From Mycolicibacterium moriokaense (GTDB lineage Bacteria; Actinomycetota; Actinomycetes; Mycobacteriales; Mycobacteriaceae): DNA of 64,000 bases. Below, piece by piece: positions 40,250 through 48,675 of the stretch. A program made the position numbers and the translations under genes. How positions within the stretch are numbered: the stretch's first letter is position 1; every line of letters begins with the position of its first letter. The stretch is taken from positions 1-64,000 of the forward strand of contig NZ_QJJU01000026.1 of the NCBI RefSeq assembly GCF_003201655.1. Reading direction: 5' to 3'. Below the pieces are notes generated by a model. The model saw only the letters and a list, made by a program, of their open reading frames with translations. It had not been told where the DNA came from and did not search any database.

Positions 40250-41398
40250 CTAAAGGCCCAGTGATTTGGCGATGATCACCTTCATAACCTCGCTGGTGCC
40301 CGCATAGATTCGGGCCACCCGGGCATCCGTGTACAGCCTGGCGATCGGATACTCCATCATGTAGCCGTAGCCGCCAAACAGCTGTAGACAGCGGTCGATC
40401 ACGCGCTGCTGCATCTCGGTGCAGAAGAGCTTTACGCGCGCGGCGTCGGCCGCAGTGAGCTCACCGTCGACGTGTAAGGTCACCGCCCGGTCGAGCATCG
40501 CCTGGGCGGCCTCCACCTCCGTCGAGCACGCCGCGAGTTCGAACTTGGTGTTCTGGAACGACGCGACAGGAGTGCCGAACGCCTTGCGATTCTTCGTGTA
40601 GTCGATGGCCGCGGCGATCGCCGACCTCCCCTGCGAAACCGACCCGACCGCGACGGTGAGGCGTTCCTGCGGGAGGTTGTGGCCGAGGTAGCCGAACGCC
40701 TCGCCCTCCTCCCCCAGTGCGTTGGCGGCCGGGACGCGAACGTCGACGAACGACAACTCGGCGGTGTCCTGCACCTTGCAGCCCATCTTCTCCAGCTCGC
40801 GGCCGCGCGTGAAGCCGGGCATGCCGTCCTCGACAACCAACAGCGTCAAGCCCTGGCGGCGGTTGTCGGGATTGGTGGCCGTGCGGGCGACCACGATCAC
40901 CAGGTCGGCCTGCATGCCGCCGGTGATAAAGGTCTTGGCGCCGTTGACTATCCAGTCTTCCCCGTCACGCACCGCGGTGGTGCGCATGCCTGCCAGATCC
41001 GATCCGGTGCCGGGCTCGGTCATGGCGATCGCGGTCAGCAGCGTGCCCGCGGCCAAACCCGGGAACCAGCGCTTGCGCTGCTCCTCGTTCGCGTAGTGCA
41101 GGAAATACGGCAAGATCACCTCGAGCTGGGTGCGCACCGTCGACAGCGTGACCAGCGCGCGGGCGGCTTCCTCCTGCATGACGACGTTGTAGCGGTAGTC
41201 CGGCATGCCCGCGCCGCCGTACTCCTCGGGGATCGCCATCCCCAGCATGCCAAGCGCACCCATCTGCTTGAAGACGTCGCGGGGCATCCGTCCGCCCTTC
41301 TCCCACTCGGGATAGTGCGGAACCACCTCCTTCTCGACGAAGTCGTGGGCGAGCTCGCGGAACGCTTCGTGGTCCTCGGTGAATAGATCGCGGCGCAC
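40250..41398 (-). CDS. acyl-CoA dehydrogenase
   Basis: A 382-residue acyl-CoA dehydrogenase. Motifs include AMTEPGTGSDLAGMRTTA, VNGAKTFITGG, LGHNLPQERLTVAVGS and the C-terminal LFGGYGYMMEYPIARLYTDARVARIYAGTSEVMKVIIAKSL, with the catalytic Glu in the AGTSEV region or the adjacent loop. GTG at 41398 is chosen because AAGGAG lies 6 bases upstream. It lies between the thiolase and the Ddn-like gene in the operon. Confidence 0.93.
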   Translation of the reverse strand: MRRDLFTEDHEAFRELAHDFVEKEVVPHYPEWEKGGRMPRDVFKQMGALGMLGMAIPEEYGGAGMPDYRYNVVMQEEAARALVTLSTVRTQLEVILPYFLHYANEEQRKRWFPGLAAGTLLTAIAMTEPGTGSDLAGMRTTAVRDGEDWIVNGAKTFITGGMQADLVIVVARTATNPDNRRQGLTLLVVEDGMPGFTRGRELEKMGCKVQDTAELSFVDVRVPAANALGEEGEAFGYLGHNLPQERLTVAVGSVSQGRSAIAAAIDYTKNRKAFGTPVASFQNTKFELAACSTEVEAAQAMLDRAVTLHVDGELTAADAARVKLFCTEMQQRVIDRCLQLFGGYGYMMEYPIARLYTDARVARIYAGTSEVMKVIIAKSLGL

Positions 41399-41411
41399 TG
41401 GATCTCCTTGT

Positions 41412-42557
41412 CTACGCGATGAGTTCGACCAGCGTGGCGTTGGCCGTGCCGCCGCCCTCACACATGGTCTGCAAGCCGAAGCGAATCCCGTTGTCGCGCA
41501 TGTGATTGATCATGCGCGTCATCAGGACGGCGCCCGACGCACCTAGCGGGTGGCCGAGCGCGATCGCCCCGCCCAGCGGGTTTAGTTTGTCCTCGTCGGC
41601 GCCGGTTTCGGCCAGCCACGCCAGCGGCACGGGTGCGAACGCCTCGTTCACCTCGAACACGCCGACCTCGTCGAGCCCGACGCCGGCCTTGTGTAGGACC
41701 TTTTCGGTCGCCGGAATGGGACCGGTGAGCATCAGCACCGGGTCGGCCCCGGTGACTGCGCCTGCGCGGTATCGGGCGATCGGCGTCAGACCCAGCGCGA
41801 TCGCGTTATCGGCCGTCATCACCAGCAGGGCGGCCGCACCGTCGGAGATCTGCGAGGAGTTGCCTGCGTGGATGACGCCGTCCTCCTTGAAGGCAGGCTT
41901 GAGCCCGGCAAGCTTCTCGACGGTGGTTCCCCGCCGGATACCCTCGTCGGCCACCACCGGCTCGCCGTCGGTGAACACCGGCATGATCTGGGTCTCGAAC
42001 GCGCCGTCGTCCTGCGCCTTCGCCGCAAGCTCATGAGAGCGCGCCGAGTACTCGTCGAGCCGGGTCCGCGATAATCCCCACTTCTGCGAGATCATCTCGG
42101 CGGAGATGCCCTGGTTGAACGAGAAATCTCCATAGCGGGCAAGCACTTTCGGTCCGTATGGCATGCCGGTCGCCCTTGCGGAACCGAGCGGCACCCGGCT
42201 CATCACCTCGACACCGCCTGCAACGACGACATCCTGCTGGCCGGACATCACGGCCTGCACGGCGAAGTCCAGCGCCTGCTGGCTCGACCCGCACGCGCGG
42301 TTGACTGTTGTGCCAGGGATGCTCTCGGGCCAGCCCGCGGCGAGCACCGAATAACGCGCAATGTTGCTGGATTGGTCCCCAACCTGCGACACGCAGCCCC
42401 ACACCACGTCGTCGACGATCCCCGGGTCGACGCCCGCCCGCTCCATCAGCGCATTGAGGACGATCGCCGACAGGTCGGCGGCGTGCATATCGGACAGTCC
42501 ACCGTTGCGCTTGCCGACCGGCGTGCGCACCGCCTCGACAATTACGGTTTCACGCAT
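41412..42557 (-). CDS. acetyl-CoA acetyltransferase/3-ketoacyl-CoA thiolase
   Basis: A 381-residue thiolase. The nucleophile is Cys89 in TTVNRACGSSQQAL; the other catalytic residues are His336 in GHPLGASGA and Cys366 in MCEGGGTANA. The length is normal for a full thiolase. It cleaves a 3-ketoacyl-CoA with CoA. It starts 4 bases after the enoyl-CoA hydratase stop in the same operon. SDR and acyl-CoA dehydrogenase genes nearby complete the beta-oxidation cycle. Confidence 0.96.
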   Translation of the reverse strand: MRETVIVEAVRTPVGKRNGGLSDMHAADLSAIVLNALMERAGVDPGIVDDVVWGCVSQVGDQSSNIARYSVLAAGWPESIPGTTVNRACGSSQQALDFAVQAVMSGQQDVVVAGGVEVMSRVPLGSARATGMPYGPKVLARYGDFSFNQGISAEMISQKWGLSRTRLDEYSARSHELAAKAQDDGAFETQIMPVFTDGEPVVADEGIRRGTTVEKLAGLKPAFKEDGVIHAGNSSQISDGAAALLVMTADNAIALGLTPIARYRAGAVTGADPVLMLTGPIPATEKVLHKAGVGLDEVGVFEVNEAFAPVPLAWLAETGADEDKLNPLGGAIALGHPLGASGAVLMTRMINHMRDNGIRFGLQTMCEGGGTANATLVELIA

Positions 42558-42561
42558 CCTG

Positions 42562-43359
42562 TTACTCCGATCTGGGCGCAACGGCCCATCGACCAGTGAA
42601 TACGGGTTCGCGCTTCTCTGCGAACGCCGCATACGCCTCTGTTGAGTCTGCGGTAGCGAAGTTTCCCGGCTGCGCTCGGGCCTCATTGGCCAGCGCCTCA
42701 CGCAGGGTCGCGTTGGCGCCGTCGTTGAGCAGCCCCTTGCTCTGCGCGCGGGCGACGGCCGGGCCTGCCGCGAGCCGCCCGGCCAGGTCCGACACGAACG
42801 CATCTATCTCGTCGGCAGGCCTCACCCAGGTGACCAAGCCCATCGACCGCGCCTCTTCGGCGTCGATCGTCTCGGCGAGCAACACAAGGCGCTTGGCCTG
42901 CTGCAGTCCGACCAGCTTGGGCAATAGCCACGAACCACCTAAGTCGACGGACAGTCCGCGCTTCGAAAAGATCTGACAGAAGCGCGATTCGGGTGTCGCG
43001 ACCACGAAATCGCATCCAAGCGCGAGATTCCAGCCCGCCCCCACAGCCACTCCCGTCACCTTCGCGATGGTGGGCACCGTTAGTTCGTGCAACGCCAGCG
43101 CGACTTCGGTCAGCCTGCGCAGCTTGTCTTTCGGGTGGATGTCTTCCGCTGTGGAGATGTCCGCACCGGAGCAGAACGCGCCTCCCGCGCCGGTGATCAC
43201 CAAGGCACGCAACTCACGATCGCGCGCGGCGGCCCGCAGTGCGTCGGCCAGCTCCAGCCACAGCTGCGGATTCATCGCGTTCTTGCGATCGGCGCGGTTC
43301 AGCGTGAGCGTCCTGACGCCGTCGACGTCGGCCGACAACAGCACCCGCTCCTCGCTCAC
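42562..43359 (-). CDS. enoyl-CoA hydratase/isomerase family protein
   Basis: A 265-residue crotonase-fold protein. It has NRADRKNAMNPQLWLEL, the oxyanion-hole segment AFCSGADIST and VTGVAVGAGWNLALGCDFVVAT. The Glu expected in the second catalytic position is in the region of FCQIFSKRGLSVDLGGSWLLPKL, where a D is present; this is typical of divergent members. GTG start overlaps the CoA transferase stop as GTGA. Probably hydrates an enoyl-CoA. Confidence 0.93.
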   Translation of the reverse strand: MSEERVLLSADVDGVRTLTLNRADRKNAMNPQLWLELADALRAAARDRELRALVITGAGGAFCSGADISTAEDIHPKDKLRRLTEVALALHELTVPTIAKVTGVAVGAGWNLALGCDFVVATPESRFCQIFSKRGLSVDLGGSWLLPKLVGLQQAKRLVLLAETIDAEEARSMGLVTWVRPADEIDAFVSDLAGRLAAGPAVARAQSKGLLNDGANATLREALANEARAQPGNFATADSTEAYAAFAEKREPVFTGRWAVAPRSE

Positions 43360-44582
43360 GAGTACGCCGGACCAATCGCACCGTCGGCCCGCAGCCGGGC
43401 CAGTTCATCTGTGCTCACACCCAATTCGCTCAGCACCGCGTCGGTGTGCTCACCAAGCCCTGGCACGACGCCCATCGGCTGTTCGAACCCCTTGATCACC
43501 GGTGGTGGTCGCAATGCCGGGATATCGCCCTTCGATGTGCCGACCGTTCGCCAGCGGTCGCGGGCGGTGAGCTGCGGGTGCACCACGACCTCGCTCGGCA
43601 GGTTGTAGCGGGAGTTGCCGATGCCTGCTGCATCGGCGATCTTCTGGATCTCAGCGATATCATGCTGGACGCACCAGGATCCGATCGCCTCGTCGAGGAT
43701 GTCGCGGTGCGCGCATCGGCCGGAGTTGGTGGAAAACCGCGCATCGTCGGCCAGGTCGGGGCGATCGATGATCTCCTTGGCCACCCGCTGCCACTCGCGG
43801 TCGTTGGTGGTGCCGAGCACGACGGTCTGACCATCGCGGGTGGGAAACGCCCCGTACGGCGCCACCGCGGGCGATCCGACGCCCAACGGCTGCTGGTCGA
43901 CGCCCGAGTGCTGTGTATAGGTCAGCGCGTAGCCCATGACATCGGTCATCACGTCGAAGAGGCTGAGTTCGACGGACGGCGCCGCGACACCCTCGGGACG
44001 GCCACCGCGTGCGAACAGCAGCGCCAGGATCGAGATCGCCGCGTAAAGCCCAGTGGTGAAGTCGGCCATTGCAGGCCCCGGCTTGGCGGGCATCCCGGGG
44101 TAGCCGGTGATTGCACATGAACCCGATTCCGCCTGCACCAGAAGGTCATACGCGCGCTTGTGCGAGATCGGCCCGCCGGGCCCGTACCCGTCGATCTCGA
44201 CGGGTATGACGTTGGGGTGGCTTTGCGCGAGGTCGGCGGCCGCGATACCCATCCTGGCAGTCGCTCCTGGCGCGAGGTTGGACACGAACGCGTCGGCACG
44301 GTCGAGCAGCCGGTGTAGCAGGTTCATACCTGCCTGCGACTTCGTGTTCAGCGTCACCGATTCCTTGCCTCGGTTGCACCACACGAAGTGCGCGGCAAGC
44401 CCGCCGGGACCGTTGACCACGTCGTCGTAGTCGCGCGCGAAGTCTCCTCCATTGGGGTTCTCCACCTTGATGACGCGGGCACCGAAATCGGCGAGCACGC
44501 GAGTACAGATCGGCGCGGCCACCGCTTGCTCCATCGCGACGACGGTGACCCCGGCCAGTGGGGCATCAGACGTGCCCGTCAC
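43356..44582 (-). CDS. CaiB/BaiF family (class III) CoA transferase
   Basis: A 408-residue class III CoA transferase. The N-terminal PLAGVTVVAMEQAVAAPICTRVLADFGARVIKVENP is diagnostic, and the catalytic aspartate is in HKRAYDLLVQAESG. It transfers CoA between acids without free CoA, activating a carboxylic acid intermediate for beta-oxidation. It overlaps the SDR upstream and the hydratase downstream as GTGA. The substrate acid is unknown. Confidence 0.95.
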   Translation of the reverse strand: MTGTSDAPLAGVTVVAMEQAVAAPICTRVLADFGARVIKVENPNGGDFARDYDDVVNGPGGLAAHFVWCNRGKESVTLNTKSQAGMNLLHRLLDRADAFVSNLAPGATARMGIAAADLAQSHPNVIPVEIDGYGPGGPISHKRAYDLLVQAESGSCAITGYPGMPAKPGPAMADFTTGLYAAISILALLFARGGRPEGVAAPSVELSLFDVMTDVMGYALTYTQHSGVDQQPLGVGSPAVAPYGAFPTRDGQTVVLGTTNDREWQRVAKEIIDRPDLADDARFSTNSGRCAHRDILDEAIGSWCVQHDIAEIQKIADAAGIGNSRYNLPSEVVVHPQLTARDRWRTVGTSKGDIPALRPPPVIKGFEQPMGVVPGLGEHTDAVLSELGVSTDELARLRADGAIGPAYS

Positions 44583-45337
44583 ATCACCATGCCGCCGTCG
44601 ACCGGCAGCACCTGCCCGGTGATGTAGGACGCCGCGTTGGACGCCATGAACACGAAGGCCCCCGCGATCTCCGACGGCTCCGCCCAGCGCTTCATCGGAA
44701 TTCGATTCATCATGTTGGCCGAGAATTTCTCGTTGGTACGGATGGTTTCGGTCATCGGTGTCGCGGCCAGCGGGGCGAGCGCGTTGACCATAATGTTTTT
44801 GGTGGCCAGTTCGCGCGCAAGCGATTTCGTGAAGCCGATGATGCCCGCCTTGGCGGCCGAATAGTTGACCTGGCCGAGGGTGCCGGTCAGTCCGGCCGCC
44901 GACGTCACGTTGACGATGCGCCCGGTGCCGTCGGTCGGAATGTACGGCAGCGCCGCCTGGGTCACGTTGAACGCGCCAAGCACATGGATGTCGAACAGCA
45001 GTCGCATCGAGTCCTGCGTGAGCTTGTCGAACATTCCCGGCTTGGTCACGCCCGCATTGTTGATGACGATGTGCAGGGCGCCATCGGCCAACGCCGCGGC
45101 CTGCGCCGCCGCCGCGTCGGCGGAATCACGATCCGAGACATCCAGCGCGGTCGACTCGGCCCTGCCCCCTTGGGCCGAAATGCGTTCGGCCACAGCGGCG
45201 GCGGCGTCCTTGTCCAGATCGGTGACCAGTACCGCCGCGCCCGCGTCGGCCAGCGCCTCGGCGACAGCGGAACCGATTCCGCCCGCGGCTCCGGTCACCA
45301 GCGCCGAGCGGCCGGTCAGGTCGAAGTAGTTGGTCAT
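44579..45337 (-). CDS. SDR family oxidoreductase, FabG-like
   Basis: A 252-residue classical SDR. It has ALVTGAAGGIGSAVAEAL, NNAG, VTSAAGLTG with the serine, and YSAAKAGI. The end ITGQVLPVDGGMVM is FabG-like. In a beta-oxidation operon the natural role is a 3-hydroxyacyl-CoA dehydrogenase, but that is inferred. It starts one base inside the acyl-CoA dehydrogenase stop as TGATG, and overlaps the CoA transferase as GTGA. Confidence 0.93.
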   Translation of the reverse strand: MTNYFDLTGRSALVTGAAGGIGSAVAEALADAGAAVLVTDLDKDAAAAVAERISAQGGRAESTALDVSDRDSADAAAAQAAALADGALHIVINNAGVTKPGMFDKLTQDSMRLLFDIHVLGAFNVTQAALPYIPTDGTGRIVNVTSAAGLTGTLGQVNYSAAKAGIIGFTKSLARELATKNIMVNALAPLAATPMTETIRTNEKFSANMMNRIPMKRWAEPSEIAGAFVFMASNAASYITGQVLPVDGGMVM

Positions 45338-46503
45338 CAGTAGCTCCTCGGCAGACCGAGGACATGTTCACCAAGGAAGTTCAGGATCATCTCCTGACTG
45401 ACCGGCGCGATCTTCATCAGGCGCGACTCACGGAAGTAACGCGAAACGTGATACTCCTCGGAATAGCCCATGCCTCCGTGCAACTGCAGCGCCCGATCGG
45501 CGGCACCGAAACCGGCGTCGGCACACAGGTACTTCGCGGTATTCGCCTCGCGCCCGCACGGTTTGCCGCTGTCATATAGCCACGTCGCCTTGCGCAGCAC
45601 CAGTTCCGCCGCGTCGAGGCGGGCCAACGAGTCAGCCAGCGGGAACTGAAGACCCTGGTTCATTCCGATCGGCCTGTTGAACACAATCCGCTCGTTGCCG
45701 TACTTGACCGCCTTCTCCAACGCGACCCGCCCGATGCCAAGCGCCTCGGCGGCGATCAGCATCCGTTCGGGGTTGAGCCCGTCGAGGATGTACTTGAAAC
45801 CCTTGCCCTCCTCGCCGACCCTGTCCCCGACCGGCACGATCAGGTCGTCGATGAACACCTCGTTGGAACTGACGGCGTTGCGGCCCATCTTCTTGATCGG
45901 GCGGATGTCGACGTGCTCGGGGTTGAGGTCGGTCAGGAACAGCGTCATGCCGTCCGTCTTCTTGGTGACCTCGTCATACGGCGTGGTGCGGGTGAGCAGC
46001 AGGATCTTCTCGGACTCGCCCGCCTTGGAGATCCACACCTTGCGGCCGTTGATGCGGTACGTGTCGCCCTCACGCTTGGCGAACGTCGTAATCCGCGAGG
46101 TGTCGAGTCCGGCACCGGGTTCAGTGACACCGAAGCACACGTGCAAGTCGCCGTTGACAATCCGGGGCAGCGTCGCTGCTTTGAGTTCGTCGGAGCCGTG
46201 TTTGACCACAGGCTGCATACCGAAGATCGACAGGTGGATAGCGCTAGCGCCGTTCATCGCCGCCCCGGATCGCGAGATCTCCTCGAGCAGCAACGTCGCC
46301 TCGGTGATGCCCAGACCGTGGCCGCCGTACTCCTCCGGGATCGTCATGCCCAGCCAACCGCCCTTGGCGATGGCGTCGTAGAACTCCCGAGGGAACTCGT
46401 GCGCGAGGTCCTTCTCCATCCAGTAGTGGTCGTCGAACTTGCCCGCCAATTCGGCGACGGACTTACGGATCAGCTCCTGATCCTCGGTCAGCTCGAAACT
46501 CAT
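45337..46503 (-). CDS. acyl-CoA dehydrogenase
   Basis: A 388-residue acyl-CoA dehydrogenase. Motifs include GVTEPGAGLDTSRITTFA, INGRKVWISKAGES, LNPERMLIAAEALGIG and LQLHGGMGYSEEYHVSRYFRESRLMKIAPVSQEMILNFLGEHVL. The APVSQE stretch supplies the region of the catalytic Glu. ATG at 46503 (MSFELTEDQ) is chosen by alignment; the longer frame begins in the hairpin upstream. It begins the beta-oxidation operon behind the amidohydrolase, separated from it by a 53-bp hairpin repeat. Confidence 0.94.
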   Translation of the reverse strand: MSFELTEDQELIRKSVAELAGKFDDHYWMEKDLAHEFPREFYDAIAKGGWLGMTIPEEYGGHGLGITEATLLLEEISRSGAAMNGASAIHLSIFGMQPVVKHGSDELKAATLPRIVNGDLHVCFGVTEPGAGLDTSRITTFAKREGDTYRINGRKVWISKAGESEKILLLTRTTPYDEVTKKTDGMTLFLTDLNPEHVDIRPIKKMGRNAVSSNEVFIDDLIVPVGDRVGEEGKGFKYILDGLNPERMLIAAEALGIGRVALEKAVKYGNERIVFNRPIGMNQGLQFPLADSLARLDAAELVLRKATWLYDSGKPCGREANTAKYLCADAGFGAADRALQLHGGMGYSEEYHVSRYFRESRLMKIAPVSQEMILNFLGEHVLGLPRSY

Positions 46504-46537
46504 CCCGCCGGGCACGATCCCTCTCCTCTGGTCACAC

Positions 46538-46590
46538 GCGAATTCGGCGTGACTGGTCGCGCTGAGCGCAACCAAGCACGCCGAAATCGC
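46538..46590. repeat. nearly perfect 53-bp hairpin repeat between amidohydrolase and acyl-CoA dehydrogenase genes
   Basis: The outer arms GCGAATTCGGCGTG (46538-46551) and CACGCCGAAATCGC (46577-46590) match at 13 of 14 positions. Inner arms GGTCGCGCT and AGCGCAACC match at 8 of 9. It resembles dispersed intergenic palindromes of fast-growing mycobacteria. It may also attenuate transcription between the two genes. Confidence 0.75.
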
Positions 46591-46597
46591 TATTCAC

Positions 46598-47890
46598 TCA
46601 GTCCTTGTTGCCGGTCAACTCTTTGGCATTCGCGGCGAAGTCGGCGAAGCTGGCACCGCCGTGCTCGTGCTTGCTGAGGGCTTGGATGGAGACATCATGA
46701 CCCTCAGCGGCTTTTCGTAGGGCACCGACGGTGGCTTGTTCCTTCGAGATGTGGCTGAAGGGGTCGAAGTGATACCACCGCATCGCGTTCTCAAAGGTCA
46801 TCTTGTTGACCTCGTCATCGGGCACGTTGTGTTCGGTGAGCACATCGTGGAGCTGCTCGGGGGCACCGGGCCACATCGAATCGCTGTGTGGGTAGTCGGC
46901 TTCCCAGCAGATGTTGTCGGTGCCGATCTGGTTGCGCAGCTGCACACCGACGTGATCGGAGATGAAGCAGGTCAAGAAGTGATCGCGGAACACCTCGGAG
47001 GGCTTCTGCTTGCCGAAGTCTTGACCCGTCCATGTCGAATGCATCTCATAGGTGCGATCAGCGCGCTCGAGGAAGTAGGGGATCCATCCGGTGCCGCCCT
47101 CACTCAACGCGATCTTGAGGTCCTTGTACTTCTTGATCGGCTTGGACCACAACAGATCCGCGGCGGCCTGGACGATGTTCATCGGCTGCAGGGTGATCAT
47201 CACGTCCATGGGGGCATCAGGCGCGGTGATCGCCAACCGGCCCGAGGAGCCGATGTGCACGTTCAACACCGTGTCGGTGTCCACCAACGCCTCCCACAAC
47301 GGCGTCCAGTAGTCATCGTGGAAGCTGGGGTAGCCCATCGCGGCCGGGTTCTCGGTGAACGTCAACGAGTGCACGCCGCGCTTGGCGTTGCGCCTGACTT
47401 CCTTGGCGCACGCCTCGGCATCCCAGATCACCGGCAGCGTCATCGGGATGAACCGCGCCGGATAGGCCCCACACCACTCCTCCACATGCCAGTCGTTGTA
47501 GGCCTGCACGAGCGCCAGACTGAACTCGGGATCCTCGGTGGCGAACAACCGACCCGCGAACCCAGGAAATGACGGAAAACACATCGACCCCAGGATGCCG
47601 CCGGCGTTCATGTCCTTGACGCGCTCGTCGACGTTGTAACACCCGGGGCGGATCTCATCGAGACCCTGCGGCTCGAGGCCGTACTCCTCCTTCGGGCGAC
47701 CGGCCACGGCGTTCAACGCGACGTTGGGGATCACCACGTCGCGGAACTGCCAAGTGTCACTGCCGTCCGGGTTGTGCACCAACCGCGGCGCCTCGTCCAG
47801 GTACTTCTTCTGCAGATGGTTCTTGAACATGTCGGGCGGCTCAACGATGTGGTCATCAACGCTGATCAGGATCATGTCTTCCTTGTTCAC
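46598..47890 (-). CDS. amidohydrolase_2 (ACMSD-like) family metal-dependent hydrolase
   Basis: A 430-residue protein of the amidohydrolase_2 group. It begins with ILISVDDHIVEPPDMF, has the metal-ligand stretches VLNVHIGSSGRLA and CWEADYPHSDSMW, and FENAMRWYHFDPF near the end. The family includes metal-dependent decarboxylases and ring-cleavage hydrolases. GTG at 47890 has AAAGGAACAGG upstream. It is not related closely to the ExN amidohydrolases at 8797 and 50347. It precedes the beta-oxidation operon on the same strand and may act on a ring-cleavage intermediate. Confidence 0.9.
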   Translation of the reverse strand: MNKEDMILISVDDHIVEPPDMFKNHLQKKYLDEAPRLVHNPDGSDTWQFRDVVIPNVALNAVAGRPKEEYGLEPQGLDEIRPGCYNVDERVKDMNAGGILGSMCFPSFPGFAGRLFATEDPEFSLALVQAYNDWHVEEWCGAYPARFIPMTLPVIWDAEACAKEVRRNAKRGVHSLTFTENPAAMGYPSFHDDYWTPLWEALVDTDTVLNVHIGSSGRLAITAPDAPMDVMITLQPMNIVQAAADLLWSKPIKKYKDLKIALSEGGTGWIPYFLERADRTYEMHSTWTGQDFGKQKPSEVFRDHFLTCFISDHVGVQLRNQIGTDNICWEADYPHSDSMWPGAPEQLHDVLTEHNVPDDEVNKMTFENAMRWYHFDPFSHISKEQATVGALRKAAEGHDVSIQALSKHEHGGASFADFAANAKELTGNKD

Positions 47891-48107
47891 GCCTGTTCCT
47901 TTCGTCGAGGTCCCCGGGCCCCGATAAACCAGTACGGTTCTCTATGTGAGGAAACTATCTTCTCACCGTACGAGAATCAACGTCCGAAAACCACCCTAGG
48001 GCCATCTGGCAGGGCCGTTGCTCCACGGGAGGCACCGCCGTGACCGGCGCTTCTGGCGCTTGACGTTGACCATTCGCGCAAAAGGTGGAAACCTATTAGC
48101 GAAATAT

Positions 48108-48122
48108 GAGAATCTGATTCTC
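48108..48122. promoter_or_regulatory. operator palindrome GAGAAT-N3-ATTCTC upstream of the CMD/Rieske operon
   Basis: GAGAAT-CTG-ATTCTC lies 20 bases upstream of the CMD gene start. It matches the perfect 17-bp palindrome at 56107 in both arms. Looser TTCTC/GAGAA repeats at 47936-47976 are spread through the same divergent region. Confidence 0.75.
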
Positions 48123-48142
48123 GTCAGGGAGAGGAGGACGCT

Positions 48143-48673
48143 GTGCGGGTGCCACCGCTTCCGGCGGACGAGTGGGACGACGCCGTCGACCACGCCCTTT
48201 CGGGCATGCTGCCCGCTGAGCGGCGCAACCCCGACGCGGCGGGCAACCTGCTGGCCACCCTCGTACGGCATCCCGAACTCACTCGCGCGTTTCTGCGATT
48301 CAACAACCACCTGTTGTTCTCCTCGACACTGCCGCCGCGCCTTCGCGAGCTGGCCGTACTGCGGGTGGCCCACGTGCACCACTCCGAATACGAATGGCGC
48401 CACCACGTCCGCATGGGCAAGGAGGTCGGGCTCACCGACGAGGTGATCGACGGCCTCCGGCGCGGTGAGGCGTCCGACGAGTTGGACCAGGCGATCCTGC
48501 ACGCCGTCGACGAGCTCCAGGAGAAATCGGTTATCTCGGACGCGACGTGGACGGCGTTATCTCAAGACCTCGACGAGCGCCAACGTATGGACCTCGTCTT
48601 CACGATTGGCTGCTATGGCGCACTCGCCATGGCTATCAACACCTTTGGCGTAGAACCCGACCAGGAGAGGTAG
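48143..48673 (+). CDS. carboxymuconolactone-decarboxylase-family (AhpD-like) protein
   Basis: A 176-residue CMD-fold protein. The core LPPRLRELAVLRVAHVHHSEYEWRHHVRMGKEVGLTDEVIDGLRRG is typical of AhpD/CMD proteins, but the CxxC of AhpD is replaced by H-H, so a peroxidase role is doubtful. GTG at 48143 is preceded by GAGGAGG. It is the first gene of the operon that contains Rieske copy 4, with the next start only 3 bases after the stop. Function unknown. Confidence 0.9.
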   Translation: MRVPPLPADEWDDAVDHALSGMLPAERRNPDAAGNLLATLVRHPELTRAFLRFNNHLLFSSTLPPRLRELAVLRVAHVHHSEYEWRHHVRMGKEVGLTDEVIDGLRRGEASDELDQAILHAVDELQEKSVISDATWTALSQDLDERQRMDLVFTIGCYGALAMAINTFGVEPDQER

Positions 48674-48675
48674 AC

